A stretch of DNA of 64,000 nt from Microbacterium ureisolvens (GTDB taxonomy: Bacteria > Actinomycetota > Actinomycetes > Actinomycetales > Microbacteriaceae): positions 62,001-126,000 of the forward strand of contig NZ_JADIJE010000001.1 in assembly GCF_015278315.1 (NCBI RefSeq). Direction: 5' to 3'. This document shows positions 1 to 8,204 of the stretch, one piece after another. A program made the position numbers and the translations under genes. Positions within the stretch are counted from its first letter, which is position 1, and each line of letters opens with the position of its first letter. The notes beneath the pieces were generated by a model. It saw only the letters and a program-made list of their open reading frames with translations. It had not been told where the DNA came from and made no database searches.

Positions 1-84
1 AACATGGTGCTCGAGATGCGCGACGACTGGCAGTTCTACCGCGACCGCCGGCCGGACTCGTACACGAAGATCGCGAAGCCGTGA
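1..84 (+). CDS. 3' end of nitrilase-superfamily amidohydrolase, probably beta-ureidopropionase (partial)
   Basis: Only the last 27 codons are in the window, open from base 1 to a TGA at 82-84. The tail WQFYRDRRPDSY matches my memory of the C-terminal end of nitrilase-fold N-carbamoyl-beta-alanine amidohydrolases, which hydrolyse the ring-opened product of dihydropyrimidinase to beta-alanine. The gene directly downstream is a dihydropyrimidinase, so the context agrees. The catalytic Glu-Lys-Cys part is outside the window, so the assignment rests on a short tail plus neighbourhood. Confidence 0.55.
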   Translation, partial: NMVLEMRDDWQFYRDRRPDSYTKIAKP

Positions 85-110
85 CGGCTATGCGGACCAT
101 GTCGATGCGC

Positions 111-157
111 GAGCGCTGCAGTTACCTGCGACGGCGCCGTCGCCCGGCGCAGCGCTC
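111..157. repeat. strong palindromic hairpin between the ureidopropionase tail and hydA
   Basis: Perfect 9-base arms GAGCGCTGC (111-119) and GCAGCGCTC (149-157) enclose a perfect 16-base palindrome GCGACGGCGCCGTCGC (128-143). It could terminate or attenuate transcription between the two genes. No T-run follows it. Confidence 0.5.
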
Positions 158-199
158 GCAGGAAACAGCAGCGGTCGAGAACCGGAGAGAGACGCAGCA

Positions 200-1633
200 A
201 TGACAACGACACTCATCAAGGGCGGCACGGTCGTCTCGGCGACGGGACGCGGCGAGGCGGACGTGCTCATCGACGGCGAGACGATCGCGGCCGTGCTGGC
301 GCCCGGCGCGCAGCTTCTCGGGACGGATGTCGCGGCATCCGTCGACACCGTCATCGACGCCACCGGCAAGTACGTGATCCCCGGCGGCATCGACGCGCAC
401 ACTCACATGGAGCTGCCCTTCGGCGGCACCAACGCGTCGGACACGTTCGAGACGGGGACGCGGGCGGCCGCGTGGGGCGGCACGACGTCGATCATCGACT
501 TCGCCGTGCAGCGCTACGGCGAGCGCGTGCAGGACGGCCTGGCCGCGTGGCACGAGAAGGCCGCCGGCAACTGCGCGATCGACTACGGCTTCCATCAGAT
601 CGTGGGCGGGGTCGACGACGACTCGCTCGCCGCGATGCGGGGGCTGCTGGACGAAGGCGTCTCGAGCTTCAAGCTGTTCATGGCCTACCCGGGCGTGTTC
701 TACTCCGACGACGCACAGGTCCTGAAGGCGATGCAGGTGTCGGCCGAGACCGGGCTGCTCACGATGATGCACGCCGAGAACGGCCCGGCGATCGACGTGC
801 TCGCCGCCCAGCTGGCAGAGGCCGGCAAGAAGGCGCCGTACTACCACGGCATCGCCCGCGCGTGGCAGATGGAGGAAGAGGCCACGCACCGCGCGATCAT
901 GCTCGCGAACCTCACCGGCGCGCCGCTGTACACGGTGCACGTGAGCGCCAAGCAGGCCGTCGACCAGATCGCCTGGGCGCGCGACCAGGGATGGAACGTC
1001 TTCGGCGAGACCTGTCCGCAGTACCTCTACCTGTCGCTCGAGGAGCAGCTCGGCGCGTTCAGCGAGGAATGGGGCCAGTTCGAAGGTGCCAAGTGGGTGT
1101 GCTCGACGCCGCTGCGCAGCCGCAAGGAGGGCCACCAGCACCACATGTGGCAGGCTCTGCGCACCAACGACATCCAGATGGTCTCCACCGACCACTGCCC
1201 CTTCTGCATGAAGGGCCAGAAGGAGCTCGGCCTCGACGACTTCCGGGCGATCCCGAACGGCATCGGCTCGGTGGAGCACCGGATGGACCTCATGTACCAA
1301 GGCGTCGTCACCGGCAAGATCACGCTGGAGCGCTGGGTCGAGCTCACCTCGACGACGCCGGCGCGGATGTTCGGCCTGTACGGCCGCAAGGGCGTGATCC
1401 AGCCGGGCGCCGACGGCGACGTGGTGGTCTACGACCCGAACGGGCACACGACCATCTCGGCGGCCTCCCACCACATGAACATGGATCACTCCGCGTGGGA
1501 GGGGTTCGAGATCGACGGGCACGTCGACACGGTGATCTCGCGGGGGAAGGTCGTCGTGGACGGCGGCCAGTACCTCGGCGCCAAGGGCGACGGCCGTTTC
1601 CTCAAGCGCGGCCTCTCGCAGTACCTCATCTGA
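200..1633 (+). CDS. hydA: dihydropyrimidinase (D-hydantoinase)
   Basis: This 477-residue cytoplasmic amidohydrolase hydrolyses 5,6-dihydrouracil or dihydrothymine (and hydantoins) to N-carbamoyl-beta-amino acids. The whole binuclear zinc site of the hydantoinase family is visible: H67 and H69 in DAHTH, the lysine to be carboxylated K158 in SSFKLFMAYPG, H191 in MMHAENG, H247 in VHVSA, and D331 in STDHCPF. Length is normal for the family. The ATG at 200 follows GGAGAG at a suitable distance. It sits between a probable beta-ureidopropionase and a transport operon, which supports a pyrimidine-degradation role over a general hydantoinase. Substrate side-chain preference cannot be read from the sequence. 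Confidence 0.93.
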   Translation: MTTTLIKGGTVVSATGRGEADVLIDGETIAAVLAPGAQLLGTDVAASVDTVIDATGKYVIPGGIDAHTHMELPFGGTNASDTFETGTRAAAWGGTTSIIDFAVQRYGERVQDGLAAWHEKAAGNCAIDYGFHQIVGGVDDDSLAAMRGLLDEGVSSFKLFMAYPGVFYSDDAQVLKAMQVSAETGLLTMMHAENGPAIDVLAAQLAEAGKKAPYYHGIARAWQMEEEATHRAIMLANLTGAPLYTVHVSAKQAVDQIAWARDQGWNVFGETCPQYLYLSLEEQLGAFSEEWGQFEGAKWVCSTPLRSRKEGHQHHMWQALRTNDIQMVSTDHCPFCMKGQKELGLDDFRAIPNGIGSVEHRMDLMYQGVVTGKITLERWVELTSTTPARMFGLYGRKGVIQPGADGDVVVYDPNGHTTISAASHHMNMDHSAWEGFEIDGHVDTVISRGKVVVDGGQYLGAKGDGRFLKRGLSQYLI

Positions 1634-1660
1634 GGTGGAGGCTCAGGTCGAGGCATCCCA

Positions 1661-1710
1661 TGTCCCACTTTCGGCCGCAAGGCCTCTCGCAAGCAGCGGA
1701 AAGTGGGACA
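1661..1710. repeat. extragenic inverted repeat A
   Basis: Arms TGTCCCACTTTC (1661-1672) and GAAAGTGGGACA (1699-1710) are perfect 12-base complements. The loop contains GGCC/GGCC and CCGC/GCGG sub-pairs. A degenerate third copy (GGGACATGAAAGTG) follows at about 1726-1739, next to the ribosome site of the downstream gene. It is one of several intergenic inverted repeats in this window with long arms and different sequences. Confidence 0.7.
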
Positions 1711-1753
1711 CGAAGACCCGAGATCGGGACATGAAAGTGAGGGGAGAGCGCTG

Positions 1754-2773
1754 ATGGACTTCGGTGTCGTCCTGCAGACGAACCCGCCCGCCGCGCGCAC
1801 GGTGCAGCTGGCCAAGCTGGCGGAGGCCCACGGGTTCAGCCACGTGTGGACGTTCGACTCGCACCTCTTGTGGGAGGAGCCGTACGTCATCCACTCGGCG
1901 ATCCTCGCCGAGACGAATCGGGTGACGGTCGGCCCGTTCGTCACGAACCCCGCGACGCGGGACTGGACGGTCACGGCATCCGTCTTCGCCACGCTCAACG
2001 AGATGTACGGCAACCGCACCATCTGCGGGATCGGCCGCGGCGACTCGGCGGTGCGGGTCACCAACGGCAAGCCCACGACCATGGCGGAGCTGCGCGAGTC
2101 GATCCACGTGATCCGCGAGCTCGCGAACTCCCGGCCCGTCGAGTACAAGGGCTCGACCCTGCAGTTCCCGTGGAGCCGCGGGTCGCAGCTGGACGTGTGG
2201 GTCGCCGCGTACGGGCCGATGGCCCTGAAGCTCACCGGCGAGGTGGGCGACGGATTCATCCTGCAGCTCGCCGACGTCGACATCGCCGCGTGGATGATCA
2301 AGACGGTGAAGGATGCCGCGGCCGCCGCCGGGCGGGACCCCGAGTCGCTCGCCTTCTGCGTGGCGGCGCCGATGTACATCGGCGAGGACTGGGACCACAT
2401 GCGCGACCAGTGCCGCTGGTTCGGCGGGATGGTCGGCAACCACGTCGCCGACATCGTGGCGAAGTACGGCCACCACGGCGAAGGCGTGCCCGAGGCGCTC
2501 ACCGACTACATCGAGCGCCGCCAGGGCTACGACTACAACACCCACGGCAGGGCCGAGAACGACCACGTCGACTTCGTTCCCGACGACATCGTCGACCGCT
2601 TCTGCATCCTGGGCTCGGCATCCGACCACATCGCCAAACTCGAGCAGCTTCGCGAGCTGGGGGTCACCCAGTTCGCCGGCTACCTCCAGCACGACAACAA
2701 GGAGGAGACCCTCCGGGTCTACGGCGAGACGGTCATCCCGGCCCTGCAGACCCACGTCACGGCGAAGGCATGA
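1754..2773 (+). CDS. LLM-class flavin/F420-dependent oxidoreductase
   Basis: This 339-residue luciferase-like monooxygenase-fold protein begins MDFGVVLQ; ATG 1754 is chosen because GAGGGGAGAG lies just upstream. The family's N-terminal beta strand, the WTFDSHLLWEEPY segment and the GIGRGDSA loop (cofactor-phosphate region) are visible. It resembles the F420-type subfamily I know as TIGR03842, which I recall near pyrimidine-catabolic genes; that link is from memory. It could act on a dihydropyrimidine, uracil or a related heterocycle, because no dihydropyrimidine dehydrogenase is visible here. Its stop overlaps the next start by 4 nt (ATGA), so it is co-translated with the transporter. Confidence 0.85.
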   Translation: MDFGVVLQTNPPAARTVQLAKLAEAHGFSHVWTFDSHLLWEEPYVIHSAILAETNRVTVGPFVTNPATRDWTVTASVFATLNEMYGNRTICGIGRGDSAVRVTNGKPTTMAELRESIHVIRELANSRPVEYKGSTLQFPWSRGSQLDVWVAAYGPMALKLTGEVGDGFILQLADVDIAAWMIKTVKDAAAAAGRDPESLAFCVAAPMYIGEDWDHMRDQCRWFGGMVGNHVADIVAKYGHHGEGVPEALTDYIERRQGYDYNTHGRAENDHVDFVPDDIVDRFCILGSASDHIAKLEQLRELGVTQFAGYLQHDNKEETLRVYGETVIPALQTHVTAKA

Positions 2774-3738
2774 CGCTCGACCACGCAGCCGAGGCTCCAC
2801 CGGCGGAGCAGCCGCCGCCGGCGCCCGGCGACCCCGCTCGTCCGTCGCGCGCCCCGCGGCCGCGACGCAGGGCCCGGTCGGCGCGCGCCTGGATCTGGGG
2901 CGCGGTCGGCCTCGGCGTCCTCATCGCGGTGTGGGAGCTGTACAAGCTGCTCGCGCCGGAGGGCGGCGTCGTGGTCGGCGGGCTGCGCATCCTCCCTCGC
3001 ACCACCGACCTCGCGATGCCGCACGTGTGGGACATGGCGGCGCGGCTGCTCGAGCCGGTCACCCGCCAGGAGGGATCCCCGCCGCTGTGGGCCGCCGTCG
3101 CACTCGCGGGGCTGACGACCCTCGGCATCGCCGCGGTCGGCTGGATCGTCGGCGTCGTGGTGGGCATCGCGCTCGCCCTCGTGATGCAGCGGTGGCGGCT
3201 GGCGGAGTGGGGGCTCCTCCCGTGGATCATCCTCAGCCAGACGGTGCCGCTCATCGCCTTCGCCCCCATCGTCAAGAGCTGGGGCTCGCGGATCGAGATC
3301 GGCGGCTTCGAGTGGCAGGACTGGATGTCGGTCGCCCTCATCGCGTCGTACCTGGCGTTCTTCCCGATCGCCGTGGGGGCGCTCCGCGGCTTGCAGTCAC
3401 CGGATCGCATGCACGTCGAGCTCATGCACACCTACGCGGCGGGCTACTGGCCGACCCTGCTGCGCCTGCGGGCTCCGGCATCCGTCCCGTACCTCCTCCC
3501 GGCGCTGCGCCTCGGCGCGGCCAACGCGGTGATCGGCGCCGTCGTGGCCGAGGTGTCGACGGGACTGCAGGGCGGCATCGGCCGGCTGCTCATCCAGTTC
3601 GCCGGGCAGGCCTCGGGCGACCCGGCGAAGGCGTGGGCGCCCATCTTCGGCGCGATCGCGCTCGGGCTCGTCGCGGCGGGGTCGATCGCATTCCTGGGCT
3701 GGATCCTCAAGGACTACCGACGCGGAGAGGCGGCGTGA
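2770..3738 (+). CDS. ABC transporter permease (NMT1/THI5-type importer, subunit 1)
   Basis: This 322-residue inner-membrane permease has an unusually long Pro/Arg-rich cytoplasmic N-terminus (residues 5-40) before the first membrane helix at about 41-60. Further helices follow at about 108-138, 148-168, 187-205 and at the C-terminus. The conserved cytoplasmic loop that contacts the ATPase is visible around 212-240 (ELMHTYAAGYWPTLLRLRAP). Permeases of this type (SsuC/TauC/ThiX-like) import nitrogen- or sulfur-containing small molecules or pyrimidine precursors. The start overlaps the LLM gene (ATGA), and its TGA overlaps the ATPase ATG by one base. It pairs with the second permease at 4556 as a probable heterodimer. 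Confidence 0.88.
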   Translation: MTLDHAAEAPPAEQPPPAPGDPARPSRAPRPRRRARSARAWIWGAVGLGVLIAVWELYKLLAPEGGVVVGGLRILPRTTDLAMPHVWDMAARLLEPVTRQEGSPPLWAAVALAGLTTLGIAAVGWIVGVVVGIALALVMQRWRLAEWGLLPWIILSQTVPLIAFAPIVKSWGSRIEIGGFEWQDWMSVALIASYLAFFPIAVGALRGLQSPDRMHVELMHTYAAGYWPTLLRLRAPASVPYLLPALRLGAANAVIGAVVAEVSTGLQGGIGRLLIQFAGQASGDPAKAWAPIFGAIALGLVAAGSIAFLGWILKDYRRGEAA

Positions 3739-4559
3739 TGGCGGATGTGAGCGGGGCGACGACCACGGCGGTGTCGGCGAGAGGGGTCTCCAAGACCTTC
3801 CCGTCGAAGGCGGGTGAGGTGCGCGCGCTCGACACAGTCGACCTCGAGGTCGCGGAGGGCGAGTTCGTGTCGCTCATCGGCCCGTCGGGGTGTGGCAAGT
3901 CGACGCTGATGAGGCTGATCGCCGACCTCGACGCCCCCAGCGCGGGCACGATCGAGGTCTTCGGCAAGCCCGCCGACCGCGCACGGCGCGACCAGGACTA
4001 CGGCATCGCGTTCCAGCAGGCGGGGCTCCTGCCCTGGCGGACGGTCGCCGCCAACATCGGCCTGCCCCTCGAGCTGCACCGCGTCGGCGCCGCCGAGCGG
4101 ACGGTGCGCGTCGCTGAGCTCGCGGAGCTGGTCGGGCTGTCGGACTTCGCCGACCGCTATCCCGACCAGCTGTCGGGCGGCATGCAGCAGCGCGTGGCGA
4201 TCGCACGGGCGCTCGCCGAGCGACCACGGCTGCTGCTCATGGACGAGCCGTTCGGCGCGCTCGACGAGATGACCCGCGAGCGCATGCAGACGGAGCTCTC
4301 GCGCATCGCCGCCGAGACGGGGGCTGCCGTCGTGTTCGTCACCCACTCGATCCCCGAGGCGGTGTTCCTGTCGGACCGGGTCGTCGTCATGTCGCCCCGG
4401 CCGGGCCGGATCACGACGGTGATCGAGACAGGATTCGGAGCGGATGTCGCGCGCGACGAGTCGCTACGCGAGGCGCCGGTCTTCTTCGACCGGGTGACCG
4501 CCGTGCGCGAGGCGCTCCACGGCTCGCCCGTCGCGCCCGGGGGACGGGAGGCGCGATGA
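3738..4559 (+). CDS. ABC transporter ATP-binding protein of the importer
   Basis: This 273-residue ATPase subunit couples ATP hydrolysis to import. Walker A GPSGCGKST is at residues 48-56, a Q-loop region at QQAGLLPW, the signature LSGGMQQR at 145-152, Walker B LLLMDEP at about 166-171 and the switch His in FVTHS. It is of the SsuB/TauB/ThiZ type, matching the two permeases around it. ATG 3738 overlaps the preceding stop (TGATG), and the end overlaps the next start by 4 nt, so the three membrane-complex genes are translationally coupled. Confidence 0.93.
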   Translation: MADVSGATTTAVSARGVSKTFPSKAGEVRALDTVDLEVAEGEFVSLIGPSGCGKSTLMRLIADLDAPSAGTIEVFGKPADRARRDQDYGIAFQQAGLLPWRTVAANIGLPLELHRVGAAERTVRVAELAELVGLSDFADRYPDQLSGGMQQRVAIARALAERPRLLLMDEPFGALDEMTRERMQTELSRIAAETGAAVVFVTHSIPEAVFLSDRVVVMSPRPGRITTVIETGFGADVARDESLREAPVFFDRVTAVREALHGSPVAPGGREAR

Positions 4560-5371
4560 CGACCGCGACCACCCGGCGGCACGGCGGCGGATGGAGTCCC
4601 GCCACCGAGCGCCGGCTGCGCGTGATCGCACCGATCGCGGTGGGGCTGCTGGGCCTGGCGCTCTGGCAGTTTCTCGTGAGCGTCGTCGGCGTCTCGGACT
4701 ACCTCCTCCCCAGCCCCGCGGCGATCGCCGAGGAGTTCGTCGAGTTCTGGCCCGCGATCCTGCAGGCCACCCTGGTGACCGGGACCAACGCCCTCGTCGG
4801 TCTCGTCGTCGGAACCGTTCTCGCGATCCTGCTCGCCGCGCTGGCCGCGCGATGGCGGGCGGTCGACGGGATGTCTGCGCCCATCGTCGCGGCGATCGCG
4901 GTCGTGCCGATCGTCGCGCTCGCGCCGGTGCTCAACTCGATGTTCGGCGCCGACAGCCAGTTCGGCCGCCAGGCGATCGCCGCGCTGGCTGCGTTCGTTC
5001 CGGTGTTCGTCAACACCCTGCGCGGGCTGCGTCAGACCCGGCCCGTCCATCGCGACCTCATGCGCAGCTACGCCGCGTCCGGCGCCCAGGAGTTCCGCAC
5101 CGTGACGCTCCCGACGGCCGTGCCGTACCTCATGACCGGCATCCGGATCGCCTCCTCGCTCGCGGTGATCTCGGCCCTCGTCGCCGAGTACTTCGGCGGT
5201 CCCCGTGGCGGGCTCGGCAGCTTCATCTCGACGTCGGCGGCCACGAGCGCGTACGCCCGGGCGTGGGCCTACGTCGCCGCGGCGATCGCCCTCGGCCTCG
5301 TCTTCTATCTGGCCACGGCGCTGCTCGAGAGGCTCGTGCTGCGCCGCATCCCGACCGGCGGCGCGTCATGA
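4556..5371 (+). CDS. ABC transporter permease (subunit 2)
   Basis: This 271-residue integral membrane protein has about six hydrophobic helices and the EAA-like loop (DLMRSYAASGAQEFRTVTLP). It is shorter than the first permease and lacks its Pro/Arg-rich tail. It overlaps the ATPase stop by 4 nt (ATGA). Two different permeases plus one ATPase and one lipoprotein suggest a heterodimeric channel. The substrate is not given by the sequence. The pyrimidine-catabolic neighbours suggest a pyrimidine, hydantoin or related ureide. Confidence 0.9.
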   Translation: MTTATTRRHGGGWSPATERRLRVIAPIAVGLLGLALWQFLVSVVGVSDYLLPSPAAIAEEFVEFWPAILQATLVTGTNALVGLVVGTVLAILLAALAARWRAVDGMSAPIVAAIAVVPIVALAPVLNSMFGADSQFGRQAIAALAAFVPVFVNTLRGLRQTRPVHRDLMRSYAASGAQEFRTVTLPTAVPYLMTGIRIASSLAVISALVAEYFGGPRGGLGSFISTSAATSAYARAWAYVAAAIALGLVFYLATALLERLVLRRIPTGGAS

Positions 5372-5446
5372 GACGCCCCGGCCCATCCGTCCTCGCGTCG
5401 CGAGGCCGGCCCAGCACCATCGCAGCACCACATCGAAAGGAATGAC

Positions 5447-6610
5447 ATGAAGCACAGCACACGTCGCGGCTTCGCGGCCGGCGCCTTCGCACTGTCGGCC
5501 GCCCTCCTTCTCGCCGGCTGCGCCGGCGGAGGCGGCACCGACTCCCCCGACGACGCCGACGGGGGCGACTCCGGCGACCTGACGGAGGTGAAGCTCCAGC
5601 TGCAGTGGCTGCCGCAGGCGCAGTTCGCGGGCTACTTCGCAGCGGTGGACCAGGGCTTCTTCGAAGAGGAGGGCCTGGAGGTCGAGATCATCCCCTCCGG
5701 CGGCGACATCGTTCCGCAGGACGCACTGGCCAACGGCGATGTCGACTTCGCCATCGCGTGGGTGCCGAAGGTGCTCGGCTCGATCGAGGCCGGCGCCAAC
5801 CTGACCGACATCGCGCAGATCTTCCAGCGCTCCGGCACACTCCAGGTGTCGTGGGCCGACTCGGGCATCGAATCGGTCGCCGACTTCGAGGGCAAGAAGA
5901 TCGGCTCGTGGGGCTTCGGCAACGAGTGGGAGATCTTCGCGGCGATGGCCGCGGAGGGCCTGGACTCCACCACGGTGCAGATCATCACGCAGGACTTCAA
6001 CATGAACGCCTTCCTGCAGGGCGACATCGACGCAGCCCAGGCGATGACCTACAACGAGTACGCCCAGCTGCTCGAGACGGTGAACCCCGAGACCGAGGAG
6101 CTGTACCAGCCCGAGGACTTCAACGTCATCAGCTACCAGGACGACACCACGGGTGCGATGCTGCAGGACGCGATCTGGGCCGACACCGAGCGACTCGAGT
6201 CCGACGACGCGTACGCCGAGACGGCCGTCAAGTTCCTCAAGGCCGTCGTCAAGGGCTGGGCGTTCGCGCGCGACAACCCGGAGGACGCCGCCGACATCAC
6301 GCTCGGTCAGGGCTCCGGCTGGGGTCCGAGCCACGAACTGTGGATGATGAACGAGACGAACAAGCTGATCTGGCCTTCGGCCGGGGGCATCGGCATCATC
6401 GACGAGGCCGCGTGGCAGCAGACCGTCGACGGCGCGCTGGCGGCGGTCAACGAGACCGGCGCGCACCTCATCACCGAAGAGCCGCCGGCGACCGCCTGGA
6501 GCAACGAGTACATCCAGCAGGCGCTCGACGAACTGGAGGAGGAGGGCGTCGACGTCACGGGCGAGGGCTTCTCCCCCATCGACGTCGAGCTGCAGGAGGG
6601 CGGTCAGTAG
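5447..6610 (+). CDS. NMT1/THI5-like substrate-binding lipoprotein
   Basis: This 387-residue extracellular binding protein has a short basic N-terminus, a hydrophobic signal (about 8-23) and lipobox LLAGC with the lipidated Cys at 25, followed by an acidic Ser/Gly/Asp linker to about residue 45. The opening LQLQWLPQAQFAGYFAA is the hallmark of the NMT1/THI5-like clan, whose members bind hydroxymethylpyrimidine precursors, riboflavin, taurine-like or ureide compounds. ATG 5447 follows AAAGGA. It is the last gene of the transport operon and is followed by a strong hairpin. Confidence 0.9.
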   Translation: MKHSTRRGFAAGAFALSAALLLAGCAGGGGTDSPDDADGGDSGDLTEVKLQLQWLPQAQFAGYFAAVDQGFFEEEGLEVEIIPSGGDIVPQDALANGDVDFAIAWVPKVLGSIEAGANLTDIAQIFQRSGTLQVSWADSGIESVADFEGKKIGSWGFGNEWEIFAAMAAEGLDSTTVQIITQDFNMNAFLQGDIDAAQAMTYNEYAQLLETVNPETEELYQPEDFNVISYQDDTTGAMLQDAIWADTERLESDDAYAETAVKFLKAVVKGWAFARDNPEDAADITLGQGSGWGPSHELWMMNETNKLIWPSAGGIGIIDEAAWQQTVDGALAAVNETGAHLITEEPPATAWSNEYIQQALDELEEEGVDVTGEGFSPIDVELQEGGQ

Positions 6611-6623
6611 ACCCCTCTGACGA

Positions 6624-6655
6624 AGCGGCCTCCTCGCCTCGGCGGGGAGGCCGCT
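6624..6655 (+). terminator. hairpin terminator after the importer operon
   Basis: A near-perfect long stem is formed by AGCGGCCTCC (6624-6633) and GGAGGCCGCT (6646-6655). The inner bases TCGCC/GGCGG also pair around a short loop. There is no clear T-tract, as is common in high-GC actinobacteria. Confidence 0.75.
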
Positions 6656-6731
6656 CGCGTGCGCGGCGGCTGTGCACGGAAGCCCCGCGTCGAGCCTGCG
6701 CGTGGGGCGCAGGTCGCGCGGCGGGGCGGTC

Positions 6732-7115
6732 TCACCCGCCCGCGCGCGTGGCGTGGATGTCGGCGGGGTCGATCCGCCGCACCAGATCGGGGTCGGGATC
6801 GAGGTGCTGTGCGGCGAACGCCGCCAGGGCCGAGAGGACGGGCACGAGGTCCAACCCCTTCGGCGTCGGCCGGTACAGGACCTTCTGCTTGTGCGCCGGA
6901 TCCGCCTCGCGGATGAGGACTCCCCCGTCGACGAGCCGCCGGAGCCGGTCGGCCAGAACGCTCGTGGCGATGCCCTCTTCGGAGTGCTCCTGCAGCGCGT
7001 TGAACGTCTCCCGGCCCGCGAACAGGATGTCGCGGAGCACGAGCAGCGTCCACCGGTCGCCGACCAGTTCGACGCTCAGGTTGACCGGACACCGGGATCG
7101 CGGCTGTTCGATCAT
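6732..7115 (-). CDS. HxlR-family winged-helix transcriptional regulator
   Basis: This 127-residue regulator begins MIEQPRSRCPVN at 7115, chosen over an upstream ATG at 7154 because GGAGG lies 5 nt before it. The family pattern CPV...LVGDRWTLLVLRDILF (about residues 9-33) is followed by the recognition helix (TSVLADRLRRLVDGG) and wing (YRPTPKG). HxlR proteins bind as dimers and often sense electrophiles or redox state, some through the N-terminal Cys (C9 here). It is divergent from the YciI-like / PPOX pair, which it probably controls through the CCACTT sites between them. Confidence 0.88.
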   Translation of the reverse strand: MIEQPRSRCPVNLSVELVGDRWTLLVLRDILFAGRETFNALQEHSEEGIATSVLADRLRRLVDGGVLIREADPAHKQKVLYRPTPKGLDLVPVLSALAAFAAQHLDPDPDLVRRIDPADIHATRAGG

Positions 7116-7128
7116 CTCCACCTCCACA

Positions 7129-7186
7129 CCACTTGCGATATCAGAGTAGTACATCTACGCTCAAACCACTTTCAAAACCCAAGTGG
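7129..7186. promoter_or_regulatory. candidate HxlR operator region with three CCACTT motifs
   Basis: CCACTT occurs at 7129-7134 and 7166-7171, and its complement AAGTGG at 7181-7186. The last two form an inverted repeat with a 9-nt spacer just upstream of the 7198 gene. The first lies just ahead of the regulator's start. The arrangement fits autoregulation and control of the divergent pair; binding is inferred. Confidence 0.5.
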
Positions 7187-7197
7187 AAGGAGCGGCC

Positions 7198-7497
7198 ATG
7201 CGCGTCGCCTTGCAGTACAAGCCGGGCACCGTCCCCGCCGAGCGGGCAGCCGAGAATGTCGAGCGACTCTGGGCCTGGCTGGACCAGTTGCGCGATCGGC
7301 CCGAGCACGTCATGACGATCGCGCTCGGGGATCATCGCCGCATCGGTCGCGCCACGGTCGACAGCACACCCCCGGGCGACTTCGGCTTCACCGTCGTCGA
7401 CGTCGACGACATCGAGGGTGCGGTCGCCCTCACCCAGGGCTGGCCGGAGTTCGAATGGGGAGGCGCCGTGGACGTGCGGCCCGAGGTGACACCGTGA
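7198..7497 (+). CDS. small conserved hypothetical protein, alpha-beta barrel-like
   Basis: This 99-residue protein begins MRVALQYKPGTVP. ATG 7198 is preferred to an upstream GTG at 7183 because AAGGAG lies at the right distance before it. It contains a repeated acidic strand (GFTVVDVDDIEGAVALTQGWPEFEWGG), reminiscent of YciI-like or dimeric alpha-beta barrel proteins, but I do not recognise a named family with certainty. It overlaps the next gene by 4 nt (GTGA) and is divergent from the HxlR regulator. A role in detoxification or quinone/flavin chemistry with its neighbour is inference. Confidence 0.7.
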   Translation: MRVALQYKPGTVPAERAAENVERLWAWLDQLRDRPEHVMTIALGDHRRIGRATVDSTPPGDFGFTVVDVDDIEGAVALTQGWPEFEWGGAVDVRPEVTP

Positions 7498-8027
7498 CCG
7501 CCGCTCCCGATCGGACACGCACGCCCGCCGCCGCGCCCGCCGCCGACGCGTCATCTCTCGCGCAGGGTGATCTCCGCCTTCTTCAGACCGCTCTGGCGCA
7601 GGAGCTGCTCGACTCGCGCATCCCCGCCCGCGTCGCTTTCACCGGCCATGACGGCGATCCTCGCGTCTTCCCGACGCACTTCCTGTGGACCGGCGACGAG
7701 CTGGTCCTCGGCACGTACGCCGGCGGGTACAAGATCAAGGCGATGCGGGCTCGCCCGCGCGTGGCGGTGACGATCGACACGGAGGGGTTCCCACCCCGCG
7801 TGCTCCAGATCCGGGGGACGGCGACCGTCACCGATGTGGAGGGCCTGATACCGGAGTACGCGGCCGCGATGCGTCGCCACGTCGGCGGCGCGCAGGCGGA
7901 GCGCTTCCTCAGCGAGGCGGATCAGCCCGGGCTGAGGATGGCGCGCATCGGCATCCGCCCCACCTGGGTCGGCCTCCTCGACTTCGAGCGCCGCCTTCCG
8001 CAGGCCCTCGGGGGGATCACCGCCTGA
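7494..8027 (+). CDS. pyridoxamine 5'-phosphate oxidase-family (split-barrel FMN/F420) protein
   Basis: The 177-residue protein starts at GTG 7494, overlapping the previous stop. After an Ala/Pro-rich N-terminus it shows the split-barrel pattern of PPOX-like proteins: RIPARVAFTGHDGDPRVFP, then the WTGDELVLGTYAGGYKIKAMRARPRVAVTID block, which binds flavin or F420 phosphate in relatives. It is more likely a flavin/F420-linked reductase or general stress protein than a vitamin B6 enzyme, judging from length and the HxlR-linked context. Confidence 0.82.
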   Translation: MTAAPDRTRTPAAAPAADASSLAQGDLRLLQTALAQELLDSRIPARVAFTGHDGDPRVFPTHFLWTGDELVLGTYAGGYKIKAMRARPRVAVTIDTEGFPPRVLQIRGTATVTDVEGLIPEYAAAMRRHVGGAQAERFLSEADQPGLRMARIGIRPTWVGLLDFERRLPQALGGITA

Positions 8028-8123
8028 CCCCCTCCCGCCGGTCGAGAGCGCAGGGACTGCACCGGATCCGGCGATCTGGCTGCAGTACGTGCGCTCTGGG
8101 TCCGGCTGCGTGGGAGCGGCCGT

Positions 8124-8138
8124 GCCGGACAGTCCGGC
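8124..8138 (+). terminator. short hairpin after the PPOX gene
   Basis: GCCGGA (8124-8129), loop CAG, TCCGGC (8133-8138) lies between the PPOX stop at 8027 and the promoter of the aminotransferase. The stem is short and no T-run follows. Confidence 0.35.
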
Positions 8139-8169
8139 CGTCTGCGAGCCGACGACGGACGAAACGCCC

Positions 8170-8198
8170 TTGACCCGCCGCTCCGGAACGAGCAACGT
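8170..8198 (+). promoter_or_regulatory. probable sigma-70-type promoter for a leaderless aminotransferase mRNA
   Basis: TTGACC (8170-8175), a 17-nt spacer and CAACGT (8193-8198) place transcription start at or within a base or two of the ATG at 8205. This explains why no Shine-Dalgarno sequence precedes that start codon. Confidence 0.45.
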
Positions 8199-8204
8199 GG
8201 CCGC

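Noticed and set aside
99-203. 34-residue Arg-rich ORF ending in an ATGA overlap with hydA
   Set aside because: It lies across the strong 111-157 palindrome, lacks a ribosome site and has unlikely composition.
122-1522. Long antisense ORF opposite hydA (and similar ones such as 12968-14491 and 18151-19695)
   Set aside because: Arg/Pro/Ala-rich translations without motifs; these are shadows of high-GC coding frames on the other strand.
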